Shown here one piece after another: positions 43,645-52,678 of a stretch of DNA of 64,000 nt. Each line of letters starts with the position of its first letter. Within the stretch, counting starts at the first letter, position 1. Source of the stretch: Myxococcaceae bacterium (GTDB lineage Bacteria; Myxococcota_A; Polyangia; Polyangiales; Ga0077539); NCBI GenBank assembly GCA_004297725.1, contig SCUS01000052.1, forward strand, positions 1 to 64,000, given 5' to 3'. Both the position numbers and the translations under genes were made by a program. The notes beneath the pieces were generated by a model. The model worked only from the letters and a program-made list of their open reading frames with translations, ran no database searches and was not told the DNA's origin.

Positions 43645-45785
43645 CGCCAGACCCGGCGCACGCGGTCGTTGAGCGTGTCGCAGATGAAGAGGTTGCCCTG
43701 CGCATCGAAGGCGATGCCGTGCGGGCGGTAGAGGTCCGCCGCCACCGCCGGACCGCGGTCGCCGCCGTAGCCGCGGCGGCCGGTGCCCGCGACGGTGGTG
43801 ATCACCCCGGTGGCGAGGTCGAGCGCCCGGATGCGGTGGTTGTTGGTGTCGGCGATGTAGAGCCGGCCGTCGGGGCCGAACTCGAGGTCCTGCGGCGAGT
43901 AGAGCTGCGCCATCGTCGCGGGGCCGTTGTCGCCGCCGAAGCCGAAGGCGCCGGTGCCTGCCACGGTGGTGATGGTGCCGCTGGCGAGCTCGATGCGCCG
44001 GATGCGGTGGTTGCCGGTGTCCGAGAGGTAGAGGTTGCGGCCCTCGCGATCGAGCACGATGCCGCCTTCGGGCTCGGGGTTCTCGCCGCCCTGCCAGTTG
44101 AAGGTCGCCATCATGGCGGGGCCGTTGTCGCCGCCGAAGCCGCGCATCCCGACGCCCGCGATGGTGGTCATGGTCTGCGCCGCGAGGTCGAGCCGACGGA
44201 CGCGGCCGTTGCCCTGGTCGAGCAGGTACATCACGGTGCCCGAGGCATCGAGCGCGCCCTTGGAGGGCTGCTTGAGGCGGGCCATGGCGAAGGGTCCGTC
44301 GACCCAGCCCGGGCCGCGGCCGAGGGGGACGTAGGTCATGCCCGTGGCGGGGTCCCACCGGCGGATCTTGTGGTTGTGCCAGGCCACCACCAGCAGCCGC
44401 CCGTCGGCCTGGAACATCAGGTCGGTCGGGTGGTTGAGCGCCACGGTGGTGCCCAGGACGCCGGGCTCGGTGAGGTCGCCGGTGGTGTTGGGGGGCCCGT
44501 CGCCCGGCTCCTCGACGCCCATGATGGTCTCGAAGGTGCCGGTGGCGGTGACCCGTCGGATGCGGTGGTTGTTCCAGTCGAGGATGATGGGTCGGCCGTC
44601 GGGCGCGAACTCCATGTCCATCGGCCAGTACATCATCGACTCGCGCAGCGGACGGCCGTCGCCGTTGAAGCCCGCGACCCCTGCGCCCGCGTACGTGCAG
44701 ATGTTGCCCGGGGTCTGGTCGCAGCGGGTGATGGACTCCGGCGTCACGATGGGCGAGCGGGGGATGGCCTCGCCGAAGCGGTAGATCACGCCGCGCGCGA
44801 GGGCCGCCGTCTGGAGGTCACCGCCGACGGTCCAGATGGCCCCGGTGGGGTCGACCCAGACGGCGTGGAAGTCGAGCTGGGTGCGCGGCGGGCGGGCGAC
44901 CTGGCGCCACGACCCGCTGCGGCGCTGGTAGAGCGAGCCGCCGTTGCCCACCGCGAGGGCGGAGCCCGACTCGGGGACGAACACCCCGCTGAGCCTCGGG
45001 GCGGTCTCGATGGTGACCGCGCGCCACGGGGTCGAGGGACCGTCGGACTCCAGCACGATGCCCGAGACGTTGCCGCCCACCGCGTAGCGCTGGCTGCCCC
45101 GCCCGTGCACCGTGAACAGCGGCCCCCGACCCGAGTCCGGAACCGTCTCCCTCGACCAGGCCGAGCCGTTCCAGTGGAGCAGCGCCCCGTTGGTGCCGCA
45201 GACCGACACGTCGTTGGCCGCGCTGCCGTAGACCTTGTACCAGATGGTGGTGTCGTTGAGCCCGCCGGGGGCCTGCTGCGCCGACCACGCGGTGCCGTCG
45301 TAGTGCCAGAGCACGCCGGTGTTGCCGTCGGTGTTGCCGCCCACCGCCCAGACGTCGTTGGCGCTCGCGCCCCACACGCCGAAGAGGGTCGGCGTGCTCG
45401 CGGGCGTGGTCATGCGCTGTGTGACGCCGCGGACCGGGTCGTAGCGCAACACCGTGCCCTCGCTTCCCACCATGTAGACCTGCGTCGGAGAGACGCCGTG
45501 GACCCACCAGAGGCTCCCTCGCCCGGCGCCGGTGTCGATGCGGGTCCAGCGCGTTCCATCGAAGTGGAGCGCCTGGGGGCCGGTGCCGTCGTTGGCGTCG
45601 GCGCCGACGGCGTAGACATCCGACGCGGTGGTGCCCCAGATGGAGAGCATCGCGCCCGGCAGGTCGGACTGCACCGCCTGCCATTGAAAGCTCGGTGGGA
45701 TCTCATCGGCACAACCCGACACAGCCCCCACCGCCGCTACCACCAGCGCAATTGCGCCCAGTCCTGCACCAGATCGAAATGCCAT
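43641..45785 (-). CDS. NHL-repeat beta-propeller lipoprotein, longer copy
   Basis: This 714-residue protein has a lipoprotein signal ('VGAVSGC'). Residues ~30-340 are Kelch/galactose-oxidase-like repeats with 'GTTASDVYAVGADAND', 'GASANDVWAVGGNTDGNTG' and 'LLHWNGSAWSRETVPD'. The C-terminal half is an NHL propeller with 'PMDMEFAPDGRPIILDWNNH', 'PQDLEFGPDGRLYIADTNNH' and 'HGIAFDAQGNLFICDTLNDR', separated by 'TIAGVGMRGFGGDNGPAM'-type spacers. It is probably a surface-exposed binding protein with two propellers. It is first of a three-gene run with the shorter NHL protein and the P460-like lipoprotein, suggesting an envelope complex that may serve the heme protein; that link is inferred. Confidence 0.88.
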   Translation of the reverse strand: MAFRSGAGLGAIALVVAAVGAVSGCADEIPPSFQWQAVQSDLPGAMLSIWGTTASDVYAVGADANDGTGPQALHFDGTRWTRIDTGAGRGSLWWVHGVSPTQVYMVGSEGTVLRYDPVRGVTQRMTTPASTPTLFGVWGASANDVWAVGGNTDGNTGVLWHYDGTAWSAQQAPGGLNDTTIWYKVYGSAANDVSVCGTNGALLHWNGSAWSRETVPDSGRGPLFTVHGRGSQRYAVGGNVSGIVLESDGPSTPWRAVTIETAPRLSGVFVPESGSALAVGNGGSLYQRRSGSWRQVARPPRTQLDFHAVWVDPTGAIWTVGGDLQTAALARGVIYRFGEAIPRSPIVTPESITRCDQTPGNICTYAGAGVAGFNGDGRPLRESMMYWPMDMEFAPDGRPIILDWNNHRIRRVTATGTFETIMGVEEPGDGPPNTTGDLTEPGVLGTTVALNHPTDLMFQADGRLLVVAWHNHKIRRWDPATGMTYVPLGRGPGWVDGPFAMARLKQPSKGALDASGTVMYLLDQGNGRVRRLDLAAQTMTTIAGVGMRGFGGDNGPAMMATFNWQGGENPEPEGGIVLDREGRNLYLSDTGNHRIRRIELASGTITTVAGTGAFGFGGDNGPATMAQLYSPQDLEFGPDGRLYIADTNNHRIRALDLATGVITTVAGTGRRGYGGDRGPAVAADLYRPHGIAFDAQGNLFICDTLNDRVRRVWR

Positions 45786-45904
45786 CGTCGCTCCTTATGC
45801 TCCGCGGCGACCACCCACAGCACGAGCCGTACCTCAGGCATCATAGCCGCCTTGTCTTGGGATCGTGAAGGACCCTAGGTTCCGATGTTAGTCTGGCCCG
45901 CGCG

Positions 45905-46639
45905 ATGTCACCGTGGGCCGTGCTCGTAGTTGCACTCGGCGGTACGCTCTGGGTCGGCTGCACCGAGGCCGAGGTCATCGAGGTCGACGCGGGCCTCCCC
46001 GCCCACGACCTCGGCACCATCGACGACGACGTCACGGAGCCCGAGGACGCGGGCCTCGCCGAGGACGCGCTGATCGACGCGCAGGACGACGTGCCCGGCG
46101 ACGAGGGCGAGGAGCCCGACCGGCCGCCACCCCGCGACGTGGGCCCGCCGCGGATGCTGACCTGCGGACCGAAGGCGCGCGTCGAGGATCCGTCGGGCGA
46201 CACGGTGGTGATCGGCAACGAGGCGGGAGGGCGCTTCACGCTGGTGCTCGACGTGGCGATCGCCAACGTGGGGGTGATCGCGCGCCAGCCGGTCGACCTG
46301 ACGCTCAACGGCGACTTCGTGAGGAGCGTGCGGGTGGTGCACTTCGTCGGCGAGGGCGCCGCGGCCTCGACGCTCTACGCCCCGCGCGGGGTGGCCCTGG
46401 AGCGAGGCGGAACCCCTGCGGCGCCCTTCGCGGACGTCACCGGGCACAGCACCATGAGCTGCGCGAGCGACTGCCAGCCGGGTCGCCTCCCGAGCGACCG
46501 CGGGTGCAACTCCCCGGCGCAGGTGACGACGTACTTCGAGCGACGCTTCGGCGAGGGTCGACGGATGCTGCACCTGCAGACGAGCACCCTCGACGGGCTC
46601 TATGTGTTCGCGGGCCGAGGCGGCTGCTGCCTGCCGTAG
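45905..46639 (+). CDS. Acidic lipoprotein, function unknown
   Basis: This 244-residue protein has a signal peptide ending in 'LWVGC' (lipobox). A strongly acidic linker (about 22-75, Asp/Glu-rich) is followed by a folded domain with 'GRFTLVLDVAIANVGVIARQ', two Cys pairs ('MSCASDCQPG', 'RGCNSP') and a final 'GGCCLP'. The Cys pattern suggests disulfides, so it is probably exposed outside the inner membrane. No known family is recognised. It converges on hemH (9-bp gap). Confidence 0.75.
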   Translation: MSPWAVLVVALGGTLWVGCTEAEVIEVDAGLPAHDLGTIDDDVTEPEDAGLAEDALIDAQDDVPGDEGEEPDRPPPRDVGPPRMLTCGPKARVEDPSGDTVVIGNEAGGRFTLVLDVAIANVGVIARQPVDLTLNGDFVRSVRVVHFVGEGAAASTLYAPRGVALERGGTPAAPFADVTGHSTMSCASDCQPGRLPSDRGCNSPAQVTTYFERRFGEGRRMLHLQTSTLDGLYVFAGRGGCCLP

Positions 46640-46648
46640 CCGACGCGC

Positions 46649-47683
46649 TCAGGTGCCCGGTCGCCTCGGAGGCGGACCCTCGACCCTCGGCGGCGTCCCC
46701 ACGATCGGCAGCCGTCGATGCGCCGAGTGCGCTGCGTAGTGGGCCCGCACCACGTCGGCCATCAGGTCGATGAAGGCCGGCGAGTCATTGACCGCCCTCG
46801 CCCGGGTCATCGCGAGCCCGACGGCGTCGCAGGTCGCGCGCAGCTCGTGGTCGAGGTCGTAGAGCACCTCCACGTGGTCGCACACGAAGCCGAGCGGAGA
46901 CACCACCGCGGCCTCAAGGCCCTTCGCCCGCTCGGCCTTGAGGTAGTCGTTCACGTCGGGCTCCAGCCACGGGTCTTCCGGACGCCCGCTCCTCGACTGG
47001 AACACCAGCGCGTACTCCGTTCGCCCGAGGCGCTCCATCACCAGCCGCGCGGTCTCCTCCAGGTTGGCCACGTAGCGGCTGTCGTTGGCCATGCTCGTCG
47101 GGATGCTGTGCGCGGTGAACACCACCCTCGCCCCGGCGCGCTTCTCCGCCGGCAGCCGGGAGAGCGCCTCGGCCACGCTCTGCGCGTTGGCCAGCACCAG
47201 GCCCTCGTGCGCGAACCAGTCGCCCACGAAGCTCACCTCCACGTCGGCCAAGGCCCTCGCGGCGAGCTCCTTCCGGGCGTCGGCCACGTTCACCTTGTAC
47301 TGCCCGCAGCTCGAGTAGCTCTTGTGCCCCGCGGTGATGAAGCCCACCGCCCGACGCACCCCCGCGCGAGACATCTCGGCGAGCGTGTCCGCCAGGAAGG
47401 GCCGCCAGTTGCGCATCCCCACGTAGACCGGGATCGTCGGCCCGTAGGCCTGCAGCCGCTGCTCCAGCCCCTTCGCCTGGGCCATGGTGAGGGCGGTGAT
47501 GGGCGACACGCCACCGAAGAGCTCGTAGTGGCGCGCCACCTCCGCCAGGCGCTCGGGGCTCACCCTCCGGCCGCGCAGCACGTTGTCGAGGAAGGGGCGG
47601 ATCTCGTCCATCCCCTGCGGCCCACCGAAGGACAGCACCAGCACCGCATCGAAGGGGCGCATCACCGAAGGTCGTTCGCTCAT
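46649..47683 (-). CDS. hemH: Ferrochelatase (HemH/CpfC)
   Basis: This 344-residue enzyme inserts iron into porphyrin in the last steps of heme synthesis. It has 'LVLSFGGPQGMDEIRPFLDN', 'YELFGGVSPITALTMAQAKG', 'VGMRNWRPFLADTL', the catalytic H192 in 'FTAHSIPTSM' and the acidic 'GFVCDHVEVLYDLDHE'. These positions match the monofunctional bacterial ferrochelatases, and no C-terminal membrane anchor is seen. In coproporphyrin-using bacteria the same family acts on coproporphyrin III; which product applies here cannot be read from the sequence. It is the last of a minus-strand run with the PAS kinase gene and the gene at 47705 (21-bp gap). Confidence 0.95.
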   Translation of the reverse strand: MSERPSVMRPFDAVLVLSFGGPQGMDEIRPFLDNVLRGRRVSPERLAEVARHYELFGGVSPITALTMAQAKGLEQRLQAYGPTIPVYVGMRNWRPFLADTLAEMSRAGVRRAVGFITAGHKSYSSCGQYKVNVADARKELAARALADVEVSFVGDWFAHEGLVLANAQSVAEALSRLPAEKRAGARVVFTAHSIPTSMANDSRYVANLEETARLVMERLGRTEYALVFQSRSGRPEDPWLEPDVNDYLKAERAKGLEAAVVSPLGFVCDHVEVLYDLDHELRATCDAVGLAMTRARAVNDSPAFIDLMADVVRAHYAAHSAHRRLPIVGTPPRVEGPPPRRPGT

Positions 47684-47704
47684 CGTCTCAGCGGCCTTGG
47701 ATGC

Positions 47705-48625
47705 TCAGATGCCCGCGTCGGTCGCGCGCTTCCACCCGGAGCCCGCCATCACCTTCGCGCCGATGCGCCGCCACTGAGCGTGCGCGTGCTCCCTCAGGCC
47801 CGCGGCCTCCAGCAGCGAGCCCACGGTCTCGCCCTCCAGGTCGGCCCCCAGCGCGACGAGCTCCTCGGCGATCGTCGCCCGCAGCGCCGCGCGCTTCGCG
47901 TTGTGCGCCACCACCCCCGGCGCCAGCGCGTCGACCTCGGCCCACGCCACGCGCCGCAGCCGCTTCGCGCCCTCCGCCTCGGTACCCTCCAGGGCCTTCG
48001 CCACCCCGGCGCCCCAGCGCCTTCCGAGGGCCCTCGAGGTCTCGTCGCTCTTCAGCCGCTCGGCGATGCGCTGCTGCACGTTGGACATCGCGCCGTCGAC
48101 GAAGTCCCCCACACGGTCCATGAGCTGCCGCTGGATCTCCTCGCCGACGCCGCCCAGCATCTTGCCCGCGGCCTTCGCGCCGAAGGACAGCGCCCCCCGG
48201 AGCATGCCCCCGCCCACCGCCGCGGCGGCGCCTCCCCCGGAGCCCGCCTTCTGCACGAAGGACGTCAGCGCCTCGGTGAGCGTCGCCTTCACCCCGTCGC
48301 GCACCCGATCGCTCGCCACCAGCTCGTCGACCATCTTCGGCGGCAGCGGGCGCGGCCGACCCGCGCGCTCCACGATGCGCGCCGCGGCCTCCTCCGGGAG
48401 CCAGTCACGGAGCTTCACCTCGCTCTTCGCCGCGCGGTCGATCAGCCGGTCGCGCAGCGGCACCCAGAGCCGCTCGTTCCAGTGGGCGACGCGCTCGGGG
48501 TCGCCCAGGTGGTCGAGCGCCGAGAGCGCCGCCTCGGGGTCGATGAAGGCCCCCACGGGCTGCGCGCAGAGGCGCTCGAAGGAGTCGTCGAGGAGGCTCA
48601 GGAGGTCGGCGTCGGGGGCTTCCAT
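47705..48625 (-). CDS. Hypothetical 306-residue protein with Gly/Ala-rich helices
   Basis: No family is recognised. The first ~150 residues are helical with 'WLPEEAAARIVERAGRPRPL', and the middle has a Gly/Ala-rich amphipathic stretch ('GSGGGAAAAVGGGMLRGALS') that could insert into a membrane. The C-terminal half is helical and charged ('EEIQRQLMDRVGDFVDGAM'). There is no signal peptide. It lies between the PAS histidine kinase (43-bp gap) and hemH (21-bp gap) on the same strand and may be co-transcribed with them. Codon use is like its neighbours. Confidence 0.72.
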   Translation of the reverse strand: MEAPDADLLSLLDDSFERLCAQPVGAFIDPEAALSALDHLGDPERVAHWNERLWVPLRDRLIDRAAKSEVKLRDWLPEEAAARIVERAGRPRPLPPKMVDELVASDRVRDGVKATLTEALTSFVQKAGSGGGAAAAVGGGMLRGALSFGAKAAGKMLGGVGEEIQRQLMDRVGDFVDGAMSNVQQRIAERLKSDETSRALGRRWGAGVAKALEGTEAEGAKRLRRVAWAEVDALAPGVVAHNAKRAALRATIAEELVALGADLEGETVGSLLEAAGLREHAHAQWRRIGAKVMAGSGWKRATDAGI

Positions 48626-48668
48626 GGACGGGCGTTGTACCGCAGCCGTCGTGTGGCGAGATCTGAAA

Positions 48669-50051
48669 CTAGAGGGCCGTCGTGTCGGCCGGCAGCGCGA
48701 CGATGAACTCCGAGCCGGTGCCGAGCCCCGCGCTCTCGGCGTGCACCTGGCCCCCGTGCAGGGCCACGATCTCCCGGACGATGAAGAGCCCCAGGCCGAG
48801 GCCCGAGAGGCACTTCTGTCGCTCGTCGACCTGACGGAAGCACTCGAAGATCACCTGCAGGCTCTTGGGCTCGATGCCGCAGCCGTGGTCGATGATCGAG
48901 AGCTTCACCTCGGGCCCGCGCCCGCTCGTCACGTGCTCGCCGCGCACCACGACGGTGCTGCCCGCGGGCGAGTACTTCATCGCGTTGGTGAGCAGGTTGA
49001 ACAGCACCTGCGAGAGCCGCTCGGCGTCGCCCCGGACGAAGAGCCCGGGGCTCACGTGGCACGAGACCGTGATCTCACGCTGCGCGGCGATCGGGCCGAT
49101 GGCCTCGATGGCCTGCCGGGCGAGCACCCCCAGGTCGAGCCGCGTCGGGACCACCGCCAGCTTGTGCGCGGTCAGCCGCGACACGTCGAGAAGGCGGTCG
49201 AGCAGCACCGCCTGGGTGAGCGCGGTGCGCTCGATGACGGCCATCGCCCGGGTGTGCGCCTCGGTGTCGAGCCGGTCGCGACGCACCAGCGCCGCCCAGC
49301 CCAGGATCACGTTGATCGGCGTCCGAAGCTCGTGGCCGAGGATGGCCAGCACGCGGTCTTTCGCCCGGTTGGCCGCGTCGAGCTCCTGCCAGGTGGGGCA
49401 GCTGTCCGAGGGGCGGTCGCCCGGCAGACGGTCGATGGAGTCACGGAGCAGCTCGAGGTGCTCGTCGATGGGGCGGGCGCACCAGAGCACCCCGTTGCCC
49501 ACCGTGGTGGCGCGAAGGATCACCCGCGTCTTGGTGCTGCCCACGGCCTCGAGCCCGAGGGTCACCTCCACCGCCCCTTCGGCGCGCAGCACCCTCAGCG
49601 CCGCCGCGATGCGGGCGCTGTTGCCGCCCTCGATCACCGACTCGAAGGGCCGCCCGATGAGCGCCGAGGGCTCGACCCCGAGCAGCCGCCCCGCCGCCAG
49701 GTTGACCTCGCGGATCACCCCCAGCGGATCGGCGCGGAGGTAGGGGTCGATCGCCAGGTCGAAGAGGTCGCGGTACCGCCGACGCTCGAACTCGAGCGCC
49801 CGCCTCGTCGACTCCAGCTCGTCGTACTCCGCCTGCAGCACCTCCCGCGCCGCGCAAAGCTCCCGATGCTCAAGCTGCAGACGCTCGAGCGCGTCTCGCA
49901 GCAACGACGGATCCTGCCCCTCCGGCGGCACCCTGATGCCAAAGCGCGGAGGCAGCTCCTGCATGCGATCGAGCACGCTGGAGAACTCACGCACCCTCGC
50001 CTTGAGCGACCCCGAAGTGTCCCCCTCCACCGCTTGATCAAATGATCTCAC
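48669..50051 (-). CDS. PAS-domain histidine kinase
   Basis: This 460-residue soluble kinase starts at GTG 50051, preceded by a strong GGGAGGTGGGG site. A coiled-coil region (about 45-92) leads to a PAS domain at about 93-200 ('YLRADPLGVIREVNLAAGRL'). HisKA has H240 in 'ILGHELRTPINVILGW', and the HATPase has 'NLLTNAMKYSPAG', 'DHGCGI' and 'GLGLGLFIVREIVALHGG'. No membrane helix is present. The longer frame from 50108 would add a Cys-containing leader without conservation. No response regulator lies nearby, so its partner is unknown. It follows the Hsp70-like gene after 142 bp. Confidence 0.88.
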   Translation of the reverse strand: MRSFDQAVEGDTSGSLKARVREFSSVLDRMQELPPRFGIRVPPEGQDPSLLRDALERLQLEHRELCAAREVLQAEYDELESTRRALEFERRRYRDLFDLAIDPYLRADPLGVIREVNLAAGRLLGVEPSALIGRPFESVIEGGNSARIAAALRVLRAEGAVEVTLGLEAVGSTKTRVILRATTVGNGVLWCARPIDEHLELLRDSIDRLPGDRPSDSCPTWQELDAANRAKDRVLAILGHELRTPINVILGWAALVRRDRLDTEAHTRAMAVIERTALTQAVLLDRLLDVSRLTAHKLAVVPTRLDLGVLARQAIEAIGPIAAQREITVSCHVSPGLFVRGDAERLSQVLFNLLTNAMKYSPAGSTVVVRGEHVTSGRGPEVKLSIIDHGCGIEPKSLQVIFECFRQVDERQKCLSGLGLGLFIVREIVALHGGQVHAESAGLGTGSEFIVALPADTTAL

Positions 50052-50193
50052 GCCCCACCTCCCGCCTGATAAAGCCACTGAGGGCGGAGCTCCGCAAGTC
50101 GGGTGCAAGGCAAATCGTGCCTTGGATCACACATCCAATAGGGGCACCAAATTTCTACACATTTCCTCGGAGCGCGCTCGATCGCCCGGCCAT

Positions 50194-51498
50194 TCAGCCG
50201 CGCAGCTCGCGGGCGCGCAGCGCGAGGCCGCTCGCGACGGAGGTGAGCTCGTCGCCCGCGCGGAGCCGGTCTTCGCCGAAGCGCTCGATGAAGATCTTCC
50301 GCACCGCGGGCACCATCGAGGTGCCGCCGGTGAGAAACACCCGGTCGACCTCCGAGGCCTTCACCCCGGTGTTGGCGAGCAGCCTGTCGATGCAGCCGCG
50401 CAGCAGCTCCAGGTCACCGGCGATCCAGCGCTCGAAGTCGTCGCGGCTGACGGGCAGGTCGATGTCCACCGGATCGTCGACGAAGCGGAGGTTCACCCGG
50501 CCTTCGCGGGAGAGCTTCACCTTGGTGCCCTCGACCGCGCGGTGAAGGTCGAAGCCGAGGTCCTCCTCGACCAGGTGCAGCAGCGCCGAGAGCGCCCTCG
50601 GGTCGGGGCACTGGTCGCGCATGTCCTTCACGAAGCGCAGGGTCTCCCGGCTGCGCAGGAAGGACAGGTGATGCCACCGGCGCACCCGCTCGTAGAGCCA
50701 CGAGGGCACGGAGATCTCCTTGCCGTCGAGGTAGGAGCGGTACGTCGTCCCCTTGCCGAGCCGGGGCGAGATCACCGCGTCGACGATCTGTCCGTCGAAC
50801 ACGTCGCCCGCGAGCCCGACCCCCTCGGTGCCCAGGATGCGCTTCGCCGACGGGTCGCGCCGCGCGCCCGGCCCCACGCGCACGAGGCAGAAATCGCTGG
50901 TGCCGCCGCCGAAGTCGCCGATGAGCACCAGCTCGTCGTGGTCGAGCCGGGACTCGTAGAAGTACGCCGCGCCGACGGGCTCGTACTCGAAGATCACGTC
51001 CTCGATGCCCGCGAGCGCCAGCGAGGCCCGCAGCCGGTCGAGGGCGCGCTGCTCGTCCTCGGGCGTGTCGGCGTTGGAGAACCTCACCGGGCGGCCGACC
51101 ACCAGGCCCTTCACCACCGAGGAGGGGTCGCCCAGCGCGTCGCCGCACTGCGCCCGGATGCCGCGCACGATCAGCGCGATCAGCTCCTCGAGGGTGTAGT
51201 TGCGCTCGAAGACCGTGGTCGAGCGCAGCAGGTCCGTCGGGAGGTACGACTTGAGCGACTGGATCAGCCGCCCCGGGCCCTGCGCGTCCCGGTAGCGCTC
51301 GAGGGCCTGCGGACCGGAGTGGGCGCGCACGCCGGAGCGAGGGTCGCGGTCGCTCGGATCGAAGAAGAGCACCGAGCGGAAGGTGCTGCTCGGGCCCTCG
51401 CGGGTGGCGAAGCGCACGAGCTCCGAGCGGCCGTCGGCGCGCGCGACCGCGAGGGCGCTGTTGGTGGTTCCGAAATCGAGGCCGATGAAGCGGTCCAT
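50194..51498 (-). CDS. Hsp70 family protein, YegD-like
   Basis: This 434-residue protein is an ATPase-only Hsp70 relative. It has phosphate-1 'IGLDFGTTNSALAVA' at the N-terminus, phosphate-2 'LVLIGDFGGGTSDFCLVRVG', 'YEPVGAAYFYES' in the linker region and adenosine motif 'RVFLTGGTSMVPAVRKIF'. It lacks the C-terminal substrate-binding domain of DnaK, and its length and motif set fit the YegD group, whose function is unclear. It is cytoplasmic. The ATG at 51498 begins directly with the first core strand; the open frame upstream is low-complexity. Confidence 0.92.
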   Translation of the reverse strand: MDRFIGLDFGTTNSALAVARADGRSELVRFATREGPSSTFRSVLFFDPSDRDPRSGVRAHSGPQALERYRDAQGPGRLIQSLKSYLPTDLLRSTTVFERNYTLEELIALIVRGIRAQCGDALGDPSSVVKGLVVGRPVRFSNADTPEDEQRALDRLRASLALAGIEDVIFEYEPVGAAYFYESRLDHDELVLIGDFGGGTSDFCLVRVGPGARRDPSAKRILGTEGVGLAGDVFDGQIVDAVISPRLGKGTTYRSYLDGKEISVPSWLYERVRRWHHLSFLRSRETLRFVKDMRDQCPDPRALSALLHLVEEDLGFDLHRAVEGTKVKLSREGRVNLRFVDDPVDIDLPVSRDDFERWIAGDLELLRGCIDRLLANTGVKASEVDRVFLTGGTSMVPAVRKIFIERFGEDRLRAGDELTSVASGLALRARELRG

Positions 51499-51641
51499 GG
51501 ACGAGGGGGCCTCCGAAGGGGGAACGTTCTCCGCGTCCCGTCGCGAAGAAGGGGGCGGGCGCGATAGCAAAGCCCCTCCGCCGTAGCAACTCCCCTCCTT
51601 CGGCCATTGGGGGATGTGCGCTAGTCTCGACCTCCCCCCCG

Positions 51642-51989
51642 ATGCGCGCCCGCTGGATCGTCCTCGCACTGTGCTGCTGCCTCGTCGGCGCGCTCCTCGC
51701 GCTGCGCCCCGCCCCCGTCGACGCCCAGCAGACCGGCGGCAGCTTCGGCGGCTCGCGCTGGGGCAGCGGCGGCGGCGGCTCCTCGGCGCCCACCAAGACC
51801 TGGGGGCAGAAGACCGGCGGCGTGTCGCGCCCCTCGTCCTGGGGAAGCTCGTACGACTACGGCCGAAGCCGCAACCGCTACGACCACAGCAGCGGAGGCG
51901 GCGAGTGCGCGGCCTCCCTCGCGATGATCACCATGGGCCTGATCGGTGGTCTGGTGGTGGGACGTCGCGAGCGCCGCAAGCGCCCCTGA
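51642..51989 (+). CDS. Small secreted Gly/Ser-rich protein with C-terminal membrane segment
   Basis: This 115-residue protein has a signal peptide ending near 'APVDAQQ', a Gly/Ser-rich low-complexity middle ('SFGGSRWGSGGGGSSAPT', 'SSWGSSYDYGRSRNRYD') and a hydrophobic C-terminus ('AASLAMITMGLIGGLVVG') ending in an Arg/Lys-rich tail. This mirrors a MYXO-CTERM or VPXXXP-type membrane-retained sorting tail, though only one Cys (in 'GGGECAASL') precedes the helix. The protein is likely anchored by its C-terminus until processed. It lies 18 bp before the Nudix gene on the same strand. Function unknown. Confidence 0.75.
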   Translation: MRARWIVLALCCCLVGALLALRPAPVDAQQTGGSFGGSRWGSGGGGSSAPTKTWGQKTGGVSRPSSWGSSYDYGRSRNRYDHSSGGGECAASLAMITMGLIGGLVVGRRERRKRP

Positions 51990-52007
51990 GTAATCCTCCA
52001 GCCCGTC

Positions 52008-52634
52008 ATGGCACCGAAGCCCGTCAGCCTCACCCTCGATCGCGTCGCCCGCGCCCTCCGCTCGCCCGAACGCTGGACCTACGAGGGCGACGTCCGATGG
52101 AGGGCCGCGGTGGCGGTGATCCTGAGGGAGCGCGACGGCGCCCTGGAGGTGCTGGTGATCCGACGGGCCGAGCGAGCGGGCGACCGCTGGTCGGGCCACG
52201 CGGCGCTGCCCGGCGGCAAGGTGAGCGAGTCCGACACCAGCATCGATGACACCGCCCTGAGGGAGACCCTGGAGGAGGTCGGGCTCGACCTGCGCGCCCT
52301 CGGAGCGCGGCGCCTCGGGCAGCTCGACGACCACCCCTCGCTCAAGCAGCGGAGCTGGGCGCGCTTCACCGTGGTGCCCGTGGTCTACGCGATCGAGGGC
52401 GACCCCCCGTTGACCCTCGACGCCCGGGAGGTGGCCGAGGCGATGTGGGTGCCCCTCGACGAGGTGCGTCGCACGCAGGGCTCGATGCTGTGGTGGTTCC
52501 GGCCGGTGAAGGCCATCCCGGTGAAGCTCCCGATGCGGCTGCCCAGGTGGCAGTGGCGCGGGCTCACCATCTGGGGCCTGACCTACGGAATGCTGCGGGA
52601 GCTAATGGATCGGGCGGAGTCGGCGGAGCCCTGA
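52008..52634 (+). CDS. Nudix hydrolase (CoA-pyrophosphatase-like)
   Basis: This 208-residue protein has a Nudix box 'GGKVSESDTSIDDTALRETL' followed by 'EEVGLDL', giving the REtxEExG core that binds magnesium. 'WSGHAALPGGK' and the PGG lead-in resemble the CoA pyrophosphatase (NudL/YeaB-like) group, which cleaves CoA derivatives. The C-terminal Trp-rich region ('MLWWFRPVKAIPVKLPMRLP', 'GLTIWGLTYGMLRELMDR') also fits that group. It is cytoplasmic. A strong hairpin overlaps its stop codon. Confidence 0.9.
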   Translation: MAPKPVSLTLDRVARALRSPERWTYEGDVRWRAAVAVILRERDGALEVLVIRRAERAGDRWSGHAALPGGKVSESDTSIDDTALRETLEEVGLDLRALGARRLGQLDDHPSLKQRSWARFTVVPVVYAIEGDPPLTLDAREVAEAMWVPLDEVRRTQGSMLWWFRPVKAIPVKLPMRLPRWQWRGLTIWGLTYGMLRELMDRAESAEP

Positions 52635-52664
52635 ACCCTTACCCGATGCGGTAAGGATTCAGGG
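52629..52664. terminator. Bidirectional hairpin after the Nudix gene
   Basis: Left arm 52629-52643 (CCCTGAACCCTTACC) and right arm 52650-52664 pair over 15 bp with one mismatch around a 6-base loop (CGATGC). The left arm covers the Nudix stop codon, and the right arm ends 14 bp before the stop of the convergent TSP3-repeat gene. It is the clearest intrinsic-terminator-like structure in the window, although no long T-tract follows on either side. Confidence 0.75.
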
Positions 52665-52678
52665 TCACCGGGGAGCGG

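Noticed and set aside
51614..52249. Alternative Arg/Pro-rich ORF across the small secreted protein and Nudix genes
   Set aside because: Out of frame with two well-supported genes and without any motif.
52629..52664. Hairpin considered as a recombination or attachment site
   Set aside because: Its placement at the ends of two convergent genes and its near-perfect stem fit a bidirectional terminator better; there is no neighbouring integrase.
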